Below the pieces are notes generated by a model. The model was not told the DNA's origin, made no database searches, and was given only the letters and a program-made list of their open reading frames with translations. Source: an uncultured Desulfovibrio sp. (lineage in GTDB: Bacteria; Desulfobacterota; Desulfovibrionia; Desulfovibrionales; Desulfovibrionaceae). Taken from it: DNA of 22,142 nucleotides. The translations under genes and the position numbers were made by a program. Where the stretch lies: contig URHE01000029.1 of assembly GCA_900547595.1 (NCBI GenBank), positions 1 to 22,142 of the forward strand, given 5' to 3'. Shown here piece after piece: positions 12,861 through 20,638 of the stretch (position 1 is the first letter of the stretch; the number at the start of each line of letters is the position of its first letter).

Positions 12861-14093
12861 ATGAGCGGGAAACAACGGATGAGCCTGCCCGCGCAGATGG
12901 GCATCGGCATGGTGCTGGGCGTCCTTGCCGGAGCGCTCGCGCCGCATGTGGGCTTTGACCCCCAGTGGTTCAAGCCCTTTGGCCAGCTCTTCATCAATCT
13001 CGTGCGCATGGTGGTGGTGCCGCTGGTCTTTGCCACCCTGGTCGCCGGCGCCGCCAGTGTGGGCGATGTGGGCCGCCTCGGCCGCGTGGCGGCCAAGACC
13101 CTGGTCTACTATTTCGCCACCACGGCCATTGCCATCTTCATCGGCCTGGTGCTCGCCAATCTGTTCCAGCCGGGCATGGGCCTTGACCTCTCCACCGCCA
13201 ACCTCAAGGCCAGGGACGTCACCCCGCCCAGCCTCACCCAGGTGCTCCTCAACATCGTGCCCATCAATCCCATGGAGAGCCTGGCCAAGGGCAGCATGCT
13301 CCAGATCATCTTCTTTGCCGTGCTGCTCGGATTTTCCCTGAGCATCTGCGGCGAGCGGGTCAGGGTGGTCACGGACTTCTTCAACGGCATGGGCGAGGTC
13401 ATGATCCGCGTGACCACCATCGTCATGTTCTACGCGCCCATCGGCGTTTTCGCCCTCATGGCCTTCACCGTGGCCTCGCACGGGCTTTCGGTGCTGCTGC
13501 CGCTCATCAAGCTCGTCATCATCATGTATGTGGCGTGCCTGCTCCAGATACTGCTTGTCTACCTGCCCTGCGTGAAGTTCAGCGGCCTCACGCCCGGGCG
13601 CTTCCTCAGGGGCATCAGCGAGCCGCTGCTCATCGCCTTCACCACCTGTTCCAGCGCCGCCGCACTTTCCACCAACCTCATCAGCGTGGAAAAGCTCGGC
13701 GCCTCGCGCAGCGTCTCCAGCTTCTCCATTCCGCTCGGCAACACCATCAATATGGACGGCGCGGCCATTTACATGGGCATTGCCGCCATTTTCGCCGCCG
13801 AGGTCTACGGCATCCCCATGCCGCTGGACAAGCAGTTCGTGGTCCTGCTCATGGCCCTGCTGGCCTCCATCGGCTCCATGGGCGTTCCCGGCGCGGCGCT
13901 CATCATGATCACCATGGTCTTCACCCAGGTGGGCATCCCGCTTGAAGCCATCGCCCTGGTGGCGGGCGTGGACAGGATCATGGACATGGCCCGCACCACC
14001 ATCAACGTCATGGGCGATGCCACCGGCGCCATCTTCGTCTCCAGGCTGGAGAACGACATGGACCCCGCGCGCGGCGCGGCCATGAAGATATGA
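12861..14093 (+). CDS. Na+(H+):dicarboxylate/amino-acid symporter, DAACS (GltP/DctA) family
   Basis: 410 residues from the ATG at 12861 with GGAGGGG just upstream. Family marks: HP1 serine-rich loop TTCSSAAALSTNLIS, the central SIPLGNTINMDGAAIYMG (NMDG binds sodium and substrate), and the helix-8 sequence VDRIMDMARTTINVMGDATGA. In GltPh numbering this last segment keeps Asp390, Asp394, Arg397 and Asn401. Arg397 is the residue that pairs with an acidic side chain, so aspartate, glutamate, a dicarboxylate, or an acidic sulfur analogue such as cysteate or cysteine sulfinate are plausible substrates. It heads a run of plus-strand genes for an amino-acid racemase and a PLP lyase, arguing for an amino-acid substrate. 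Confidence 0.93.
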   Translation: MSGKQRMSLPAQMGIGMVLGVLAGALAPHVGFDPQWFKPFGQLFINLVRMVVVPLVFATLVAGAASVGDVGRLGRVAAKTLVYYFATTAIAIFIGLVLANLFQPGMGLDLSTANLKARDVTPPSLTQVLLNIVPINPMESLAKGSMLQIIFFAVLLGFSLSICGERVRVVTDFFNGMGEVMIRVTTIVMFYAPIGVFALMAFTVASHGLSVLLPLIKLVIIMYVACLLQILLVYLPCVKFSGLTPGRFLRGISEPLLIAFTTCSSAAALSTNLISVEKLGASRSVSSFSIPLGNTINMDGAAIYMGIAAIFAAEVYGIPMPLDKQFVVLLMALLASIGSMGVPGAALIMITMVFTQVGIPLEAIALVAGVDRIMDMARTTINVMGDATGAIFVSRLENDMDPARGAAMKI

Positions 14094-14104
14094 CGGAGGG
14101 AACC

Positions 14105-14815
14105 ATGCGGACATGCGGCATCCTCGGCGGCATGGGCCCCGAGGCCACCATCGACCTCATGCGGCGCATCGTGGCCCACACCAGGGCGGCGGACGATGCG
14201 GACCATGTCCACTGCCTGGTGGACAACAATCCCCAGGTGCCCTCGCGCATCAAGGTCCTGCTGGAGGGCGGGACGGTCTCGCCCGGCCCATGCATGGCGG
14301 CCATGGGCCGGGGGCTGGAGGCCCAGGGGGCGGACTTTCTCTGCATCGCCTGCAATACCGCCCACAACTGGCGTGACGAGGTGGCCCGGGCCGTGAACAT
14401 TCCCGTGCTGGACATGATCGCGCTGGCCGCGGCCGAGGCGGCGCGCCGCGCGCCCGGAGCGCGGGCCGGCATTCTCGCCTCGCCCGCCGTGCGGCTCACC
14501 GGCCTGTACGAGGCACCCTGCCGCGCGCACGGTCTTGAACCCGTCTTTGCCGACGAGGCCGAGGAAGCGCGGCTCCTGGGCGTCATCCGCGCCATCAAGG
14601 CCGGCAGGACAGGCGACGATGTGCGCGCCGCCCTGAAGCGCGTGGTCGAAAATGTGCTGAACAAGGGCGCGGGCGTGCTCATCGCGGCCTGCACCGAGCT
14701 TGGCGTCATTGGCGTGGACGCGCCCGTGCCCGTGGTGGATGCCGCCGACGCGCTGGCCATCGCCATCGTGCGGGAAGGCGCCGGCCCGGACGCCCTGAAG
14801 GAACCCGAAGCCTGA
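14105..14815 (+). CDS. Aspartate/glutamate-type racemase
   Basis: 236 residues. PLP-independent two-cysteine racemase family. Both catalytic cysteines are visible: Cys83 in CIACNTAHNW and Cys196 in AACTELGVI, and the N-terminal ILGGMGPEATIDLMRRI is typical of the aspartate racemase branch. It would interconvert L and D forms of an amino acid in the cytoplasm. Start at 14105 is chosen because GGAGGG lies 4 bases before it; an ATG at 14090 overlaps the symporter stop and lacks a site. The neighbours (acidic-substrate symporter, D-cysteine desulfhydrase-like lyase) suggest that it feeds the lyase with the right isomer. Substrate (Asp, Glu, cysteate or other) is not decidable from sequence. Confidence 0.88.
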   Translation: MRTCGILGGMGPEATIDLMRRIVAHTRAADDADHVHCLVDNNPQVPSRIKVLLEGGTVSPGPCMAAMGRGLEAQGADFLCIACNTAHNWRDEVARAVNIPVLDMIALAAAEAARRAPGARAGILASPAVRLTGLYEAPCRAHGLEPVFADEAEEARLLGVIRAIKAGRTGDDVRAALKRVVENVLNKGAGVLIAACTELGVIGVDAPVPVVDAADALAIAIVREGAGPDALKEPEA

Positions 14816-14824
14816 GGCGTGTCC

Positions 14825-14848
14825 GGCCCCGGGGCGAAACCCGGGGCC
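14825..14848 (+). promoter_or_regulatory. Intercistronic hairpin between racemase and lyase genes
   Basis: GGCCCCGGG and CCCGGGGCC form a perfect 9-bp stem around GCGAAA. No T-run follows (the sequence continues GCGCGCGC), so it is not a standard terminator. It begins 9 bases after the racemase stop. It may stabilise or limit the upstream mRNA. Confidence 0.6.
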
Positions 14849-14925
14849 GCGCGCGCATGCCAACAAACGCGCGGCTCACGGGCCGGGCCCCTGGCCGCGC
14901 AAGACTCCCCAAGGAGGAGCATACG

Positions 14926-15933
14926 ATGAATCTGGCACGCTTTCCCCGTCGCGGCTATGTGAAGGAACCCACGCCGCTGGAATTTCTGCCCGCCTTCAGC
15001 AAGGCGCTGGGCGACAATATCCAGATATGGATCAAGCGTGACGACCTGCTCCCCGGCGCGGGCGGCGGCAACAAGACCCGCAAGCTCGACTTCACCATCG
15101 CCGATGCCCTTGCCAAGGGCGCGGACACCATCATCACCTGCGGGGCCGTCCAGTCCAACCACTGCCGCCTGACCCTCGCCTGGGCCGTCCATGAAGGGCT
15201 GGACTGCCACCTCGTGCTGGAAGAACGCGTGCCCCACAGCTACAAGCCCACGGCATCGGGCAACAACTTCCTGTATCAGCTGCTCGGTGTGAAGAGCATC
15301 ACCGTGGTGCCCGGCGGCAGCCCCATGATGGAAGAAATGGAAAAGGTGGCCGCCAAACTGCGCGCCGAGGGACGCAAGCCCTACATCGTGCCCGGGGGCG
15401 CCTCCAACGCCGTGGGCGCCCTGGGCTATGTGGCCTGCGCCCAGGAACTCATGGAGCAGATGTTCGCCCAGCAGCTCAACTTTGACCACATCGTCGTGCC
15501 CAGCGGCAGCGCGGGCACGCATGCGGGCTTTTTGTTCGGCATGCTCGGCTGCAACATGAACATTCCGGTCACGGGCATCGGCGTCAACCGCAAGAAGTCC
15601 GTCCAGGAAGAGGCCATCTACACGCTCATGCAGCAGATCGCGGACTACACGGACACGCACTTCCCGCTCCCGCGCGAGGCGGTCTCCGTCTTTGACGACT
15701 ATGTGGGGCCGGGCTATTCGCTGCCCACGGACGCCATGGTCGAGGCCGTGACCATGCTGGCGCGCACGGAAAGCATCCTGCTCGATCCCGTGTATTCGGG
15801 CAAGGCCATGTCGGGCCTCATCGATCTCGCCCGCAAGGGCTGGTTCACCAGGGGCAGCCGCGTGCTCTTCCTGCATACCGGCGGTTCCCCGGCGCTCTTT
15901 GCCTACGAGGACACCTTCCGCAAAGCCTGGTAA
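14926..15933 (+). CDS. PLP-dependent lyase of the D-cysteine desulfhydrase / L-cysteate sulfo-lyase family
   Basis: 335 residues from the ATG at 14926, preceded by AAGGAGGAG; an upstream ATG in frame (14857) would read through the hairpin region and lacks a site. It is a fold type II PLP enzyme: the Schiff-base lysine is Lys50 in GGGNKTRKLDF, AVQSNHCRLT holds the Gln-Ser-Asn that contacts the substrate carboxylate, and LDPVYSGKAMSGL holds a conserved Tyr (about 290). LHTGGSPALFAYE binds the cofactor. Relatives include DcyD (D-cysteine to pyruvate, H2S, NH3), CuyA (L-cysteate to pyruvate, sulfite, NH3) and ACC deaminase. I cannot separate DcyD from CuyA by eye. The neighbouring racemase and symporter fit either. 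The residues after SNH (CRLTLAWAVHEG) differ from the CRQTAA-like pattern common in the bacterial enzymes. Confidence 0.87.
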   Translation: MNLARFPRRGYVKEPTPLEFLPAFSKALGDNIQIWIKRDDLLPGAGGGNKTRKLDFTIADALAKGADTIITCGAVQSNHCRLTLAWAVHEGLDCHLVLEERVPHSYKPTASGNNFLYQLLGVKSITVVPGGSPMMEEMEKVAAKLRAEGRKPYIVPGGASNAVGALGYVACAQELMEQMFAQQLNFDHIVVPSGSAGTHAGFLFGMLGCNMNIPVTGIGVNRKKSVQEEAIYTLMQQIADYTDTHFPLPREAVSVFDDYVGPGYSLPTDAMVEAVTMLARTESILLDPVYSGKAMSGLIDLARKGWFTRGSRVLFLHTGGSPALFAYEDTFRKAW

Positions 15934-15942
15934 GGGAGTCCG

Positions 15943-15968
15943 CCCCGGAGCGCGCCCGCGCTCCGGGG
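15943..15968 (+). terminator. Terminator-like hairpin after the PLP lyase gene
   Basis: CCCCGGAGCG and CGCTCCGGGG form a perfect 10-bp stem with a six-base loop, followed by TCCTTTCG. The T-tract is short and interrupted, so termination would be weak or partial. It sits in the 65-base gap before the antiporter gene and may reduce its expression relative to the upstream genes. Confidence 0.5.
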
Positions 15969-15998
15969 TCCTTTCGTCCATGGACCTCTGGAGTTCCC

Positions 15999-17402
15999 AT
16001 GCAAGAAGAAAAAACTCTGCGAATGTACGGCGGCATGCTCGGCGGCCTGATTCCTCTTCTGGTGCTGATCCTGGGCCTTGTCTGGCTTTCCGTGGAACAG
16101 CGGGGCGGCACCAAGCCCTTCTGGGCCTGCGCGTGGCTCGCGCTGGCCGTGGGGCTGTTCTTCGCCCGCGACAAGACGGAATACTGCAAGGCCGCCATGC
16201 GCGGCATCGGCGACAAGACGGGCATCGTCATCGTGACGGCGTGGCTCTTCGCCGGCGTTTTCGGCAAGCTCATGGCCGCCGGCGGCCTCGTCAACGGGCT
16301 GCTCTGGCTCGGCATGACCACCGGCGCGCAGGGCGCGTTTTTCGTTCTGCTCGTCTTTTTCGCGGCCATGCTGTTCTCGCTGGGCACGGGCACCAGCACC
16401 GGCACCTGCATCGCGCTCACCCCGGTGCTTTACCCGGCGGGCTACTATCTGGGGGCGGACCCGGCCATGCTCGGCCTGGCCATCCTTTCGGGCGCGGCCT
16501 TTGGCGACAACCTGGCCCCGGTTTCGGACACGACCATCGTGTCGGCCTACACCCAGGGCGCGAGCATGAAGGCGGTCGTGCGCAGCCGCTTTCCGCTCGC
16601 CATCAGCGCGGCGGGCATTTCCGCGGTGGTATTCCTCCTCTTTGGCGGCGGCGGCGAGGCGCGCCTGCTCCCCGAGATACAGGCCAATCTCAACCCCGCG
16701 GGCGCCTTCATGCTGCTGGCGCTGGCCGTGGTGGTGATCGCCGCGCTTCTCGGGCGGCACATCATCGAATCCCTCATCTACGGCAACGTGGCGGCGGCGC
16801 TCATCGGCATCTGCATCGGCACGCTCAGCCCGGCGGCCATCTTCAGCGTGCCGGCCAAGGCGGGCGGCTCCACCGGCATCATCCAGGCGGGCATTGACGG
16901 CGTGGTGGGCGCCATCATCTTTGCCATCCTCATCCTGGCGGTGACGCAGATACTTGTGGAATGCGGCATCATGGGCAAGATCCTCGAATTTGCCCACAAG
17001 AGCGTGGTGGCCACGGTACGGCAGGCGGAACTGTTCATCGTGGGCGTGACCATTCTCGCCTCCATCCCCATCTCGGCCAATGCCCCGGCGGAGCTTCTGG
17101 TGGGGCCGTCCCTGGTGCGGCCCATGGGCGAAAAGTTCGGGCTGGCCGCCGCGCGGCGCGCCAACCTCATGGACTGCGCGGTCTGCACCATCTTCTTCAT
17201 CCTGCCCTGGCACATCGCGGTGGTGGCGTGGTACAGCGCGCTCCAGAGCGCGGCCCAGAGCTACGGCATCCAGGCGCCGCCCATCAGTGCGGCCTTGTAC
17301 AACCCCTATTCCTGGGCGCTGCTCGCGGTGCTGCTGGTTTCGGTCATGACCGGCTGGAACCGGCGCTTCGCCAGTCAGGAGGAATCCGGCGAAACAGCCT
17401 GA
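15999..17402 (+). CDS. NhaC-type Na+/H+ antiporter family protein
   Basis: 467 residues with about eleven to twelve hydrophobic segments. The signature SGAAFGDNLAPVSDTTIVSAYTQGA in the middle matches the NhaC family GDxxSPxSDTT core, and a second-half stretch, SIPISANAPAELLVGPSLVRPM, is also typical. Family members exchange Na+ for H+, and some exchange organic anions. CTGGAG lies before the ATG. Given its position after the symporter, racemase and lyase genes it could recycle the sodium that drives the symporter, or carry a substrate or product of the lyase. The sequence does not decide this. Confidence 0.85.
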   Translation: MQEEKTLRMYGGMLGGLIPLLVLILGLVWLSVEQRGGTKPFWACAWLALAVGLFFARDKTEYCKAAMRGIGDKTGIVIVTAWLFAGVFGKLMAAGGLVNGLLWLGMTTGAQGAFFVLLVFFAAMLFSLGTGTSTGTCIALTPVLYPAGYYLGADPAMLGLAILSGAAFGDNLAPVSDTTIVSAYTQGASMKAVVRSRFPLAISAAGISAVVFLLFGGGGEARLLPEIQANLNPAGAFMLLALAVVVIAALLGRHIIESLIYGNVAAALIGICIGTLSPAAIFSVPAKAGGSTGIIQAGIDGVVGAIIFAILILAVTQILVECGIMGKILEFAHKSVVATVRQAELFIVGVTILASIPISANAPAELLVGPSLVRPMGEKFGLAAARRANLMDCAVCTIFFILPWHIAVVAWYSALQSAAQSYGIQAPPISAALYNPYSWALLAVLLVSVMTGWNRRFASQEESGETA

Positions 17403-17485
17403 CACCCCATACCCAAAACGCCGGAAGGGATTGACACAGGACAGGGGCGGCGCTACCTCATACGTTCATTGGAGGAGGGCCGCCC

Positions 17486-18145
17486 TTGTCCCAGATCAAG
17501 ACCTATGCCGAACAGGCCACCGCCTACATCAAGCAATGCCTGCTTGACGGCACCTTGGCCCCGGGCGACCCCATCCGCGAAACCGAGATCGCGCGTCATC
17601 TCGGCATCAGCCGGGGGCCCGTGCGCGAAGCCCTGCAAGGGCTGCTCCTGCAGGGCCTGGTGACGGGCGAGCCGCAGAAGACCCGCTGCATCCGCCACCT
17701 CACGCTTCAGGAAATCGAGGACAGCTACTGCCTGGGGGGCACCCTCGAGGGCGCGTGCATCGTCCAGTCTCTGGAGCGCTGGGACGCAAGCGCCCTGGCG
17801 AATCTGGAAACCATCCTTCAGGAGATGGAGCGGCAAAGCAGGACGGCCCCGGGGCTGGCGGCCCTGAGCCAGATCGACGAAGCCTTTCACGACGCGCTGC
17901 TGACCCCCTGCCGCAACCGGCTCATGGCGGGCATTGCGCGCAACTCCTGCGCGCACATCTCCAAATTCCTCTACTACAAGTGCTGGGACACGCTCTTTTC
18001 CCCCAACGAATTTTACCAGCGCCATGCCGTGCTGTACGAGGCCGTGCGCAGCCGCGACCCGCGCGTCATCGAGCGCGCCCTGCTGGAACATTATGCCGAA
18101 TCGGGCCGCAGGCTGGGGCTGGTCTGCGGCAAGCAGGAAGACTAG
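17486..18145 (+). CDS. GntR-family transcriptional regulator, FadR/FCD subfamily
   Basis: 219 residues from a TTG at 17486, with GGAGGAGGG 6 bases upstream; no better ATG is in frame. The winged helix-turn-helix at the N-terminus contains PGDPIRETEIARHLGISRGPVREALQGLLLQGLV, the GntR signature. The C-terminal FCD domain carries likely metal or ligand residues in QIDEAFHDALL, NEFYQRHAVLYEAV and ALLEHYAESGRR. FCD members usually sense small carboxylates or amino acids. Being last in the symporter-racemase-lyase-antiporter run, it most likely controls that cluster. A TTGACA (17431-17436) with TACCTC 17 bases later may be its own weak promoter. Confidence 0.92.
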   Translation: MSQIKTYAEQATAYIKQCLLDGTLAPGDPIRETEIARHLGISRGPVREALQGLLLQGLVTGEPQKTRCIRHLTLQEIEDSYCLGGTLEGACIVQSLERWDASALANLETILQEMERQSRTAPGLAALSQIDEAFHDALLTPCRNRLMAGIARNSCAHISKFLYYKCWDTLFSPNEFYQRHAVLYEAVRSRDPRVIERALLEHYAESGRRLGLVCGKQED

Positions 18146-18150
18146 GCGCA

Positions 18151-18942
18151 ATGGATGCGCGGCTCCTGTCCCTGAGGTACGGCCTGCTCAGGGAGCTTTT
18201 TGCCGGGAAGCGCATTTTCCTTTTCCTGCGCGGCGCTCCGGCGCACGAGGATGCGGCGCTGCTGGAAATTCCTCTCGATGTCCGGATCGAACCCTATACC
18301 CTGTTCATCACGGGGGGCGGCCTCTGGTCCATGGGGGCCTTTTCCTATTCCCAGTCAAGCCTGCCCCCGGAAACGGAAACCGGGCGGTATTGTTCCATCT
18401 CCAATGCAGTTGCCGCCTTCAATTCCGAGCATCCCGCCGACTGGGTCTCCGTGTCTCCCTTTTCCTACAATCCCGACGCCGCCCCCATTTTCAGGCAGGC
18501 GATAGAGGATGCCCCCAGGGGCTTTCTCTACCGGCCCGCAGCCTATGACGACCAAAGCCGGGCCCCCATCCGCATCGGCCATGACGTCTGGATCGGCCAG
18601 CATGTGCAGTTAAAGAAAGGCATCCGCATCGGGAATGGCGCGGTGGTCGCCGCGGGCGCCGTGGTGACCCGGGATGTGGAGCCCTACTCCATCGTGGGCG
18701 GTGTTCCCGCGCGGCTGCTGCGCCGGCGTTTTGACGACGCGACCGTGGAACGTCTGGAAAGGGTGCAATGGTGGCAGTACAATTTTACGGATTTTTCCGG
18801 CCTTGATCCGGCCAATGTGGCGCGTTTTCTCGATGGCGTGGAGGAACGGCTCGCCGCAGGGGAGCTGCAAAGCTATACACCCGGCGCGGTGACGTTGCAC
18901 ACGATCAAAGCCTGGCTTGAGCGGCGGGCCCGGCAGGGCTGA
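18151..18942 (+). CDS. Hexapeptide-repeat (left-handed beta-helix) acetyltransferase, CatB-like
   Basis: 263 residues from the ATG at 18151, 5 bases after the regulator stop; no strong ribosome site, so coupling to the upstream gene is likely. The first 60 residues (ARLLSLRYGLLRELFAGKRIFLFLRG) are not typical of the family and look like an added domain. Then come AFNSEHPADWVSVSPFSYN, akin to the HxxDWVS segment of CatB/Vat-type enzymes, and hexapeptide turns APIRIGHDVWIGQHVQLKKGIRIGNGAVVAAGAVVTRDVEPYSIVGGVPARLLRRRF. It would transfer an acetyl group from acetyl-CoA to a sugar or small molecule. The acceptor is unknown. Resistance or cell-surface modification are both possible. Confidence 0.85.
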   Translation: MDARLLSLRYGLLRELFAGKRIFLFLRGAPAHEDAALLEIPLDVRIEPYTLFITGGGLWSMGAFSYSQSSLPPETETGRYCSISNAVAAFNSEHPADWVSVSPFSYNPDAAPIFRQAIEDAPRGFLYRPAAYDDQSRAPIRIGHDVWIGQHVQLKKGIRIGNGAVVAAGAVVTRDVEPYSIVGGVPARLLRRRFDDATVERLERVQWWQYNFTDFSGLDPANVARFLDGVEERLAAGELQSYTPGAVTLHTIKAWLERRARQG

Positions 18943-19032
18943 TCCCGTCCGCGCCGCGATGCGGCAGAAAACCACACTTTCCCGCCGCTTGTCCCGCTTT
19001 GCGGGGAATGGGCGATAGCGAAACCTGAGGAA

Positions 19033-19049
19033 AACGCGCCAGGCGCGTT
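19033..19049 (+). repeat. Short perfect inverted repeat before the EamA gene
   Basis: AACGCGCC, one base, GGCGCGTT. It lies between a GAGG (19027-19030) and the ATG at 19064, which has no purine-rich site of its own. Folding would bring the GAGG nearer to the start. It could equally be an operator. The 121-base gap 18943-19063 otherwise shows only small GC hairpins (18953-18965, 18993-19005). Confidence 0.4.
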
Positions 19050-19063
19050 CCGGTCCCGGCACC

Positions 19064-19942
19064 ATGTCCACCCGATTCAACGGCTACATTTTCGCGGCGC
19101 TGGCCGCCGCCTTTTACGGGACAAATCCCATCTTCGCCGTGCCGCTGTACGGAACGGGCATGAACCCGGTTTCCGTCCTGCTGTTCCGGTATCTGCTCGG
19201 CATCCCGCCGCTGGCGGCGATCATCATTTGCCGCTCGGAACGTCTGCTGCCGCATGCGCGGGAGGCGCTTCCCGTTGCCCTGCTGGGCGTCATCATGGGG
19301 CTGTCCTCCCTGACGCTCTACGAAGCCTATACCCGCATGAACGCCGGTGTGGCATCCACCCTGCTGTTCATGTATCCGATCCTTACCTCGCTCCTGATGT
19401 CGCTGTTTTTCCATGAAAAATTCAGGCTCATGACAGGGCTCTGCCTGCTGATCATGGGAACAGGCATCTTCCTGCTCATGGACCCGGCGCAGGATGCGGG
19501 CATCGACATGCGGGGCTTTGCCCTGATCTTCGTCTCTTCCCTGCTGTATGCCGTCTATCTTGTGATGATAAAGGTTTCAAAGGTGCTTCCGTCCATTCCC
19601 GCCGTTCAGTCGCTCCTGTACCAGCTCCTGTCCGGCGGTCTGGTCTTTCTCGCCGCCGTTGCCGCGGGTGACAGCCTCATTCTCCCGAAAACGCTGTTTG
19701 ACTGGGGCAACCTCGCGGGCCTGGCCATGTTTCCCACGGTACTGTCACTGCTGTTCACCATCCGGGCCATCCGCCGCATCGGCCCCACGCCCACGGCCAT
19801 CTTCGGCGCTCTTGAACCGATCACCGCCGTGGCGCTGAGCATCCTCCTGCTGGGAGAACGCCTGAGCCTGCGGGAGCTTGTCGGCGGTGCGCTCATCGTG
19901 CTGGCGACCATGCTGGTCGTCGTGGGAGACAGAGACAACTGA
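19064..19942 (+). CDS. EamA/DMT-family permease
   Basis: 292 residues with about ten hydrophobic helices in two EamA repeats. The first repeat begins GYIFAALAAAFYGTNPIFAVPLYGTGMNPVSVLLFRYLLG and ends near MGTGIFLLMD; the second begins GFALIFVSSLLYAVYLVMIKVS and ends with IFGALEPITAVALSILLLGERLSLRELVGGALIVLATMLVV, the best conserved EamA motif (GALEPxxAVxxxxxxLGE). These inner-membrane proteins usually export amino acids or small metabolites. The substrate is unknown. The 3-prime end overlaps an oppositely oriented frame of the glycosylase gene by 198 bases. No ribosome site is seen close to the ATG. Confidence 0.92.
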   Translation: MSTRFNGYIFAALAAAFYGTNPIFAVPLYGTGMNPVSVLLFRYLLGIPPLAAIIICRSERLLPHAREALPVALLGVIMGLSSLTLYEAYTRMNAGVASTLLFMYPILTSLLMSLFFHEKFRLMTGLCLLIMGTGIFLLMDPAQDAGIDMRGFALIFVSSLLYAVYLVMIKVSKVLPSIPAVQSLLYQLLSGGLVFLAAVAAGDSLILPKTLFDWGNLAGLAMFPTVLSLLFTIRAIRRIGPTPTAIFGALEPITAVALSILLLGERLSLRELVGGALIVLATMLVVVGDRDN

Positions 19943-20638
19943 CGCGCGCGACCGCCGCTTCCTCTCCGCCCGCGCCGGATCGGCGTAGTCCGCGCCGCAG
20001 GCCCCCCCGGCCAGCGCCCAGAGATACAGGCTCGCCACCGAGGCGCAGGGCGAATAGCGTTTTTTGCAGCGGGCAATGAAGGCCGGGGTCAGCTCCCGCT
20101 TGCGGTAGAGCATGCGCAGGCCCTTGCGGATGCCGAAATCTCCCGCGCTGAGGACGTTCTTCCGTTCCAGGCAGAAAATCATGACCATTTCCGCCGTCCA
20201 CAGGCCCACGCCGGGGAGCTCGCAGAGGCGCGCGCAGAGCGCGGCGTCATCCAGCGCGGGCAGCGCGGCGAGGTCCAGTACGCCGCAGGCGGCGCGGCGC
20301 GCGATCTCGCGGACATGCCCGGCCTTGCGCGCCGAAAGGCCGCAGGCGCGCAAGACCTCCGGCGCGGCGGCGGCCAGCCGCTCAGGCGTGAACAGGGGAA
20401 AGGCGGCCACTATCCGGCGCCAGACCGTGGCATGCGCGGCGGCGGAGATCTGCTGGCCCGCAATGGCATGGACAAGAGCCATGAACGGCTCGGGAATACG
20501 CTCGCGCCGGATGGGGCCCACGGCATCCACAAGACGGCCAAGCGCCGCGTCCCGCGCGGCCAGATGGGCTGTGTCCGCCGCCGTGTAGCGAACGAGGCAC
20601 GGCTCCGGGGCCGCGCCCGGCGCGTCATGCCGTGTCAT
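19745..20638 (-). CDS. DNA-3-methyladenine glycosylase II-like (AlkA, HhH-GPD superfamily) with a C-terminal extension
   Basis: 297 residues. It would remove alkylated bases such as 3-methyladenine to start base excision repair. Seen: ALVHAIAGQQISAAAHATVWRRI (the family has QQxS), the helix-hairpin-helix LCELPGVGLWTAEMVMIFCL (about 140-160) and the catalytic Asp in LSAGDFGIRKGL. The recognisable domain ends near YLWALAGGACGADYADP (about residue 220). The remaining 75 or so residues (from AERKRRSRASVV) are low complexity, polar and mostly antisense to the EamA gene, so they look like readthrough in the absence of a stop, not a domain. The ATG overlaps the DHH gene stop by 4 bases (ATGA), suggesting coupling. 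Confidence 0.88.
   Translation of the reverse strand: MTRHDAPGAAPEPCLVRYTAADTAHLAARDAALGRLVDAVGPIRRERIPEPFMALVHAIAGQQISAAAHATVWRRIVAAFPLFTPERLAAAAPEVLRACGLSARKAGHVREIARRAACGVLDLAALPALDDAALCARLCELPGVGLWTAEMVMIFCLERKNVLSAGDFGIRKGLRMLYRKRELTPAFIARCKKRYSPCASVASLYLWALAGGACGADYADPARAERKRRSRASVVSVSHDDQHGRQHDERTADKLPQAQAFSQQEDAQRHGGDRFKSAEDGRGRGADAADGPDGEQQ

Noticed and set aside
12597..14114. A 505-codon minus-strand frame across the intergenic region and symporter
   Set aside because: Antisense to the DAACS symporter whose motifs are intact; the part in the intergenic region has no coding character.
14825..14848. Rho-independent terminator after the racemase gene
   Set aside because: The stem is strong but no T-run follows, so it is kept only as an intercistronic hairpin.
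14008..15981. A 657-codon minus-strand frame across racemase and lyase genes
   Set aside because: It is antisense to two well-supported enzymes and has no recognisable domain.
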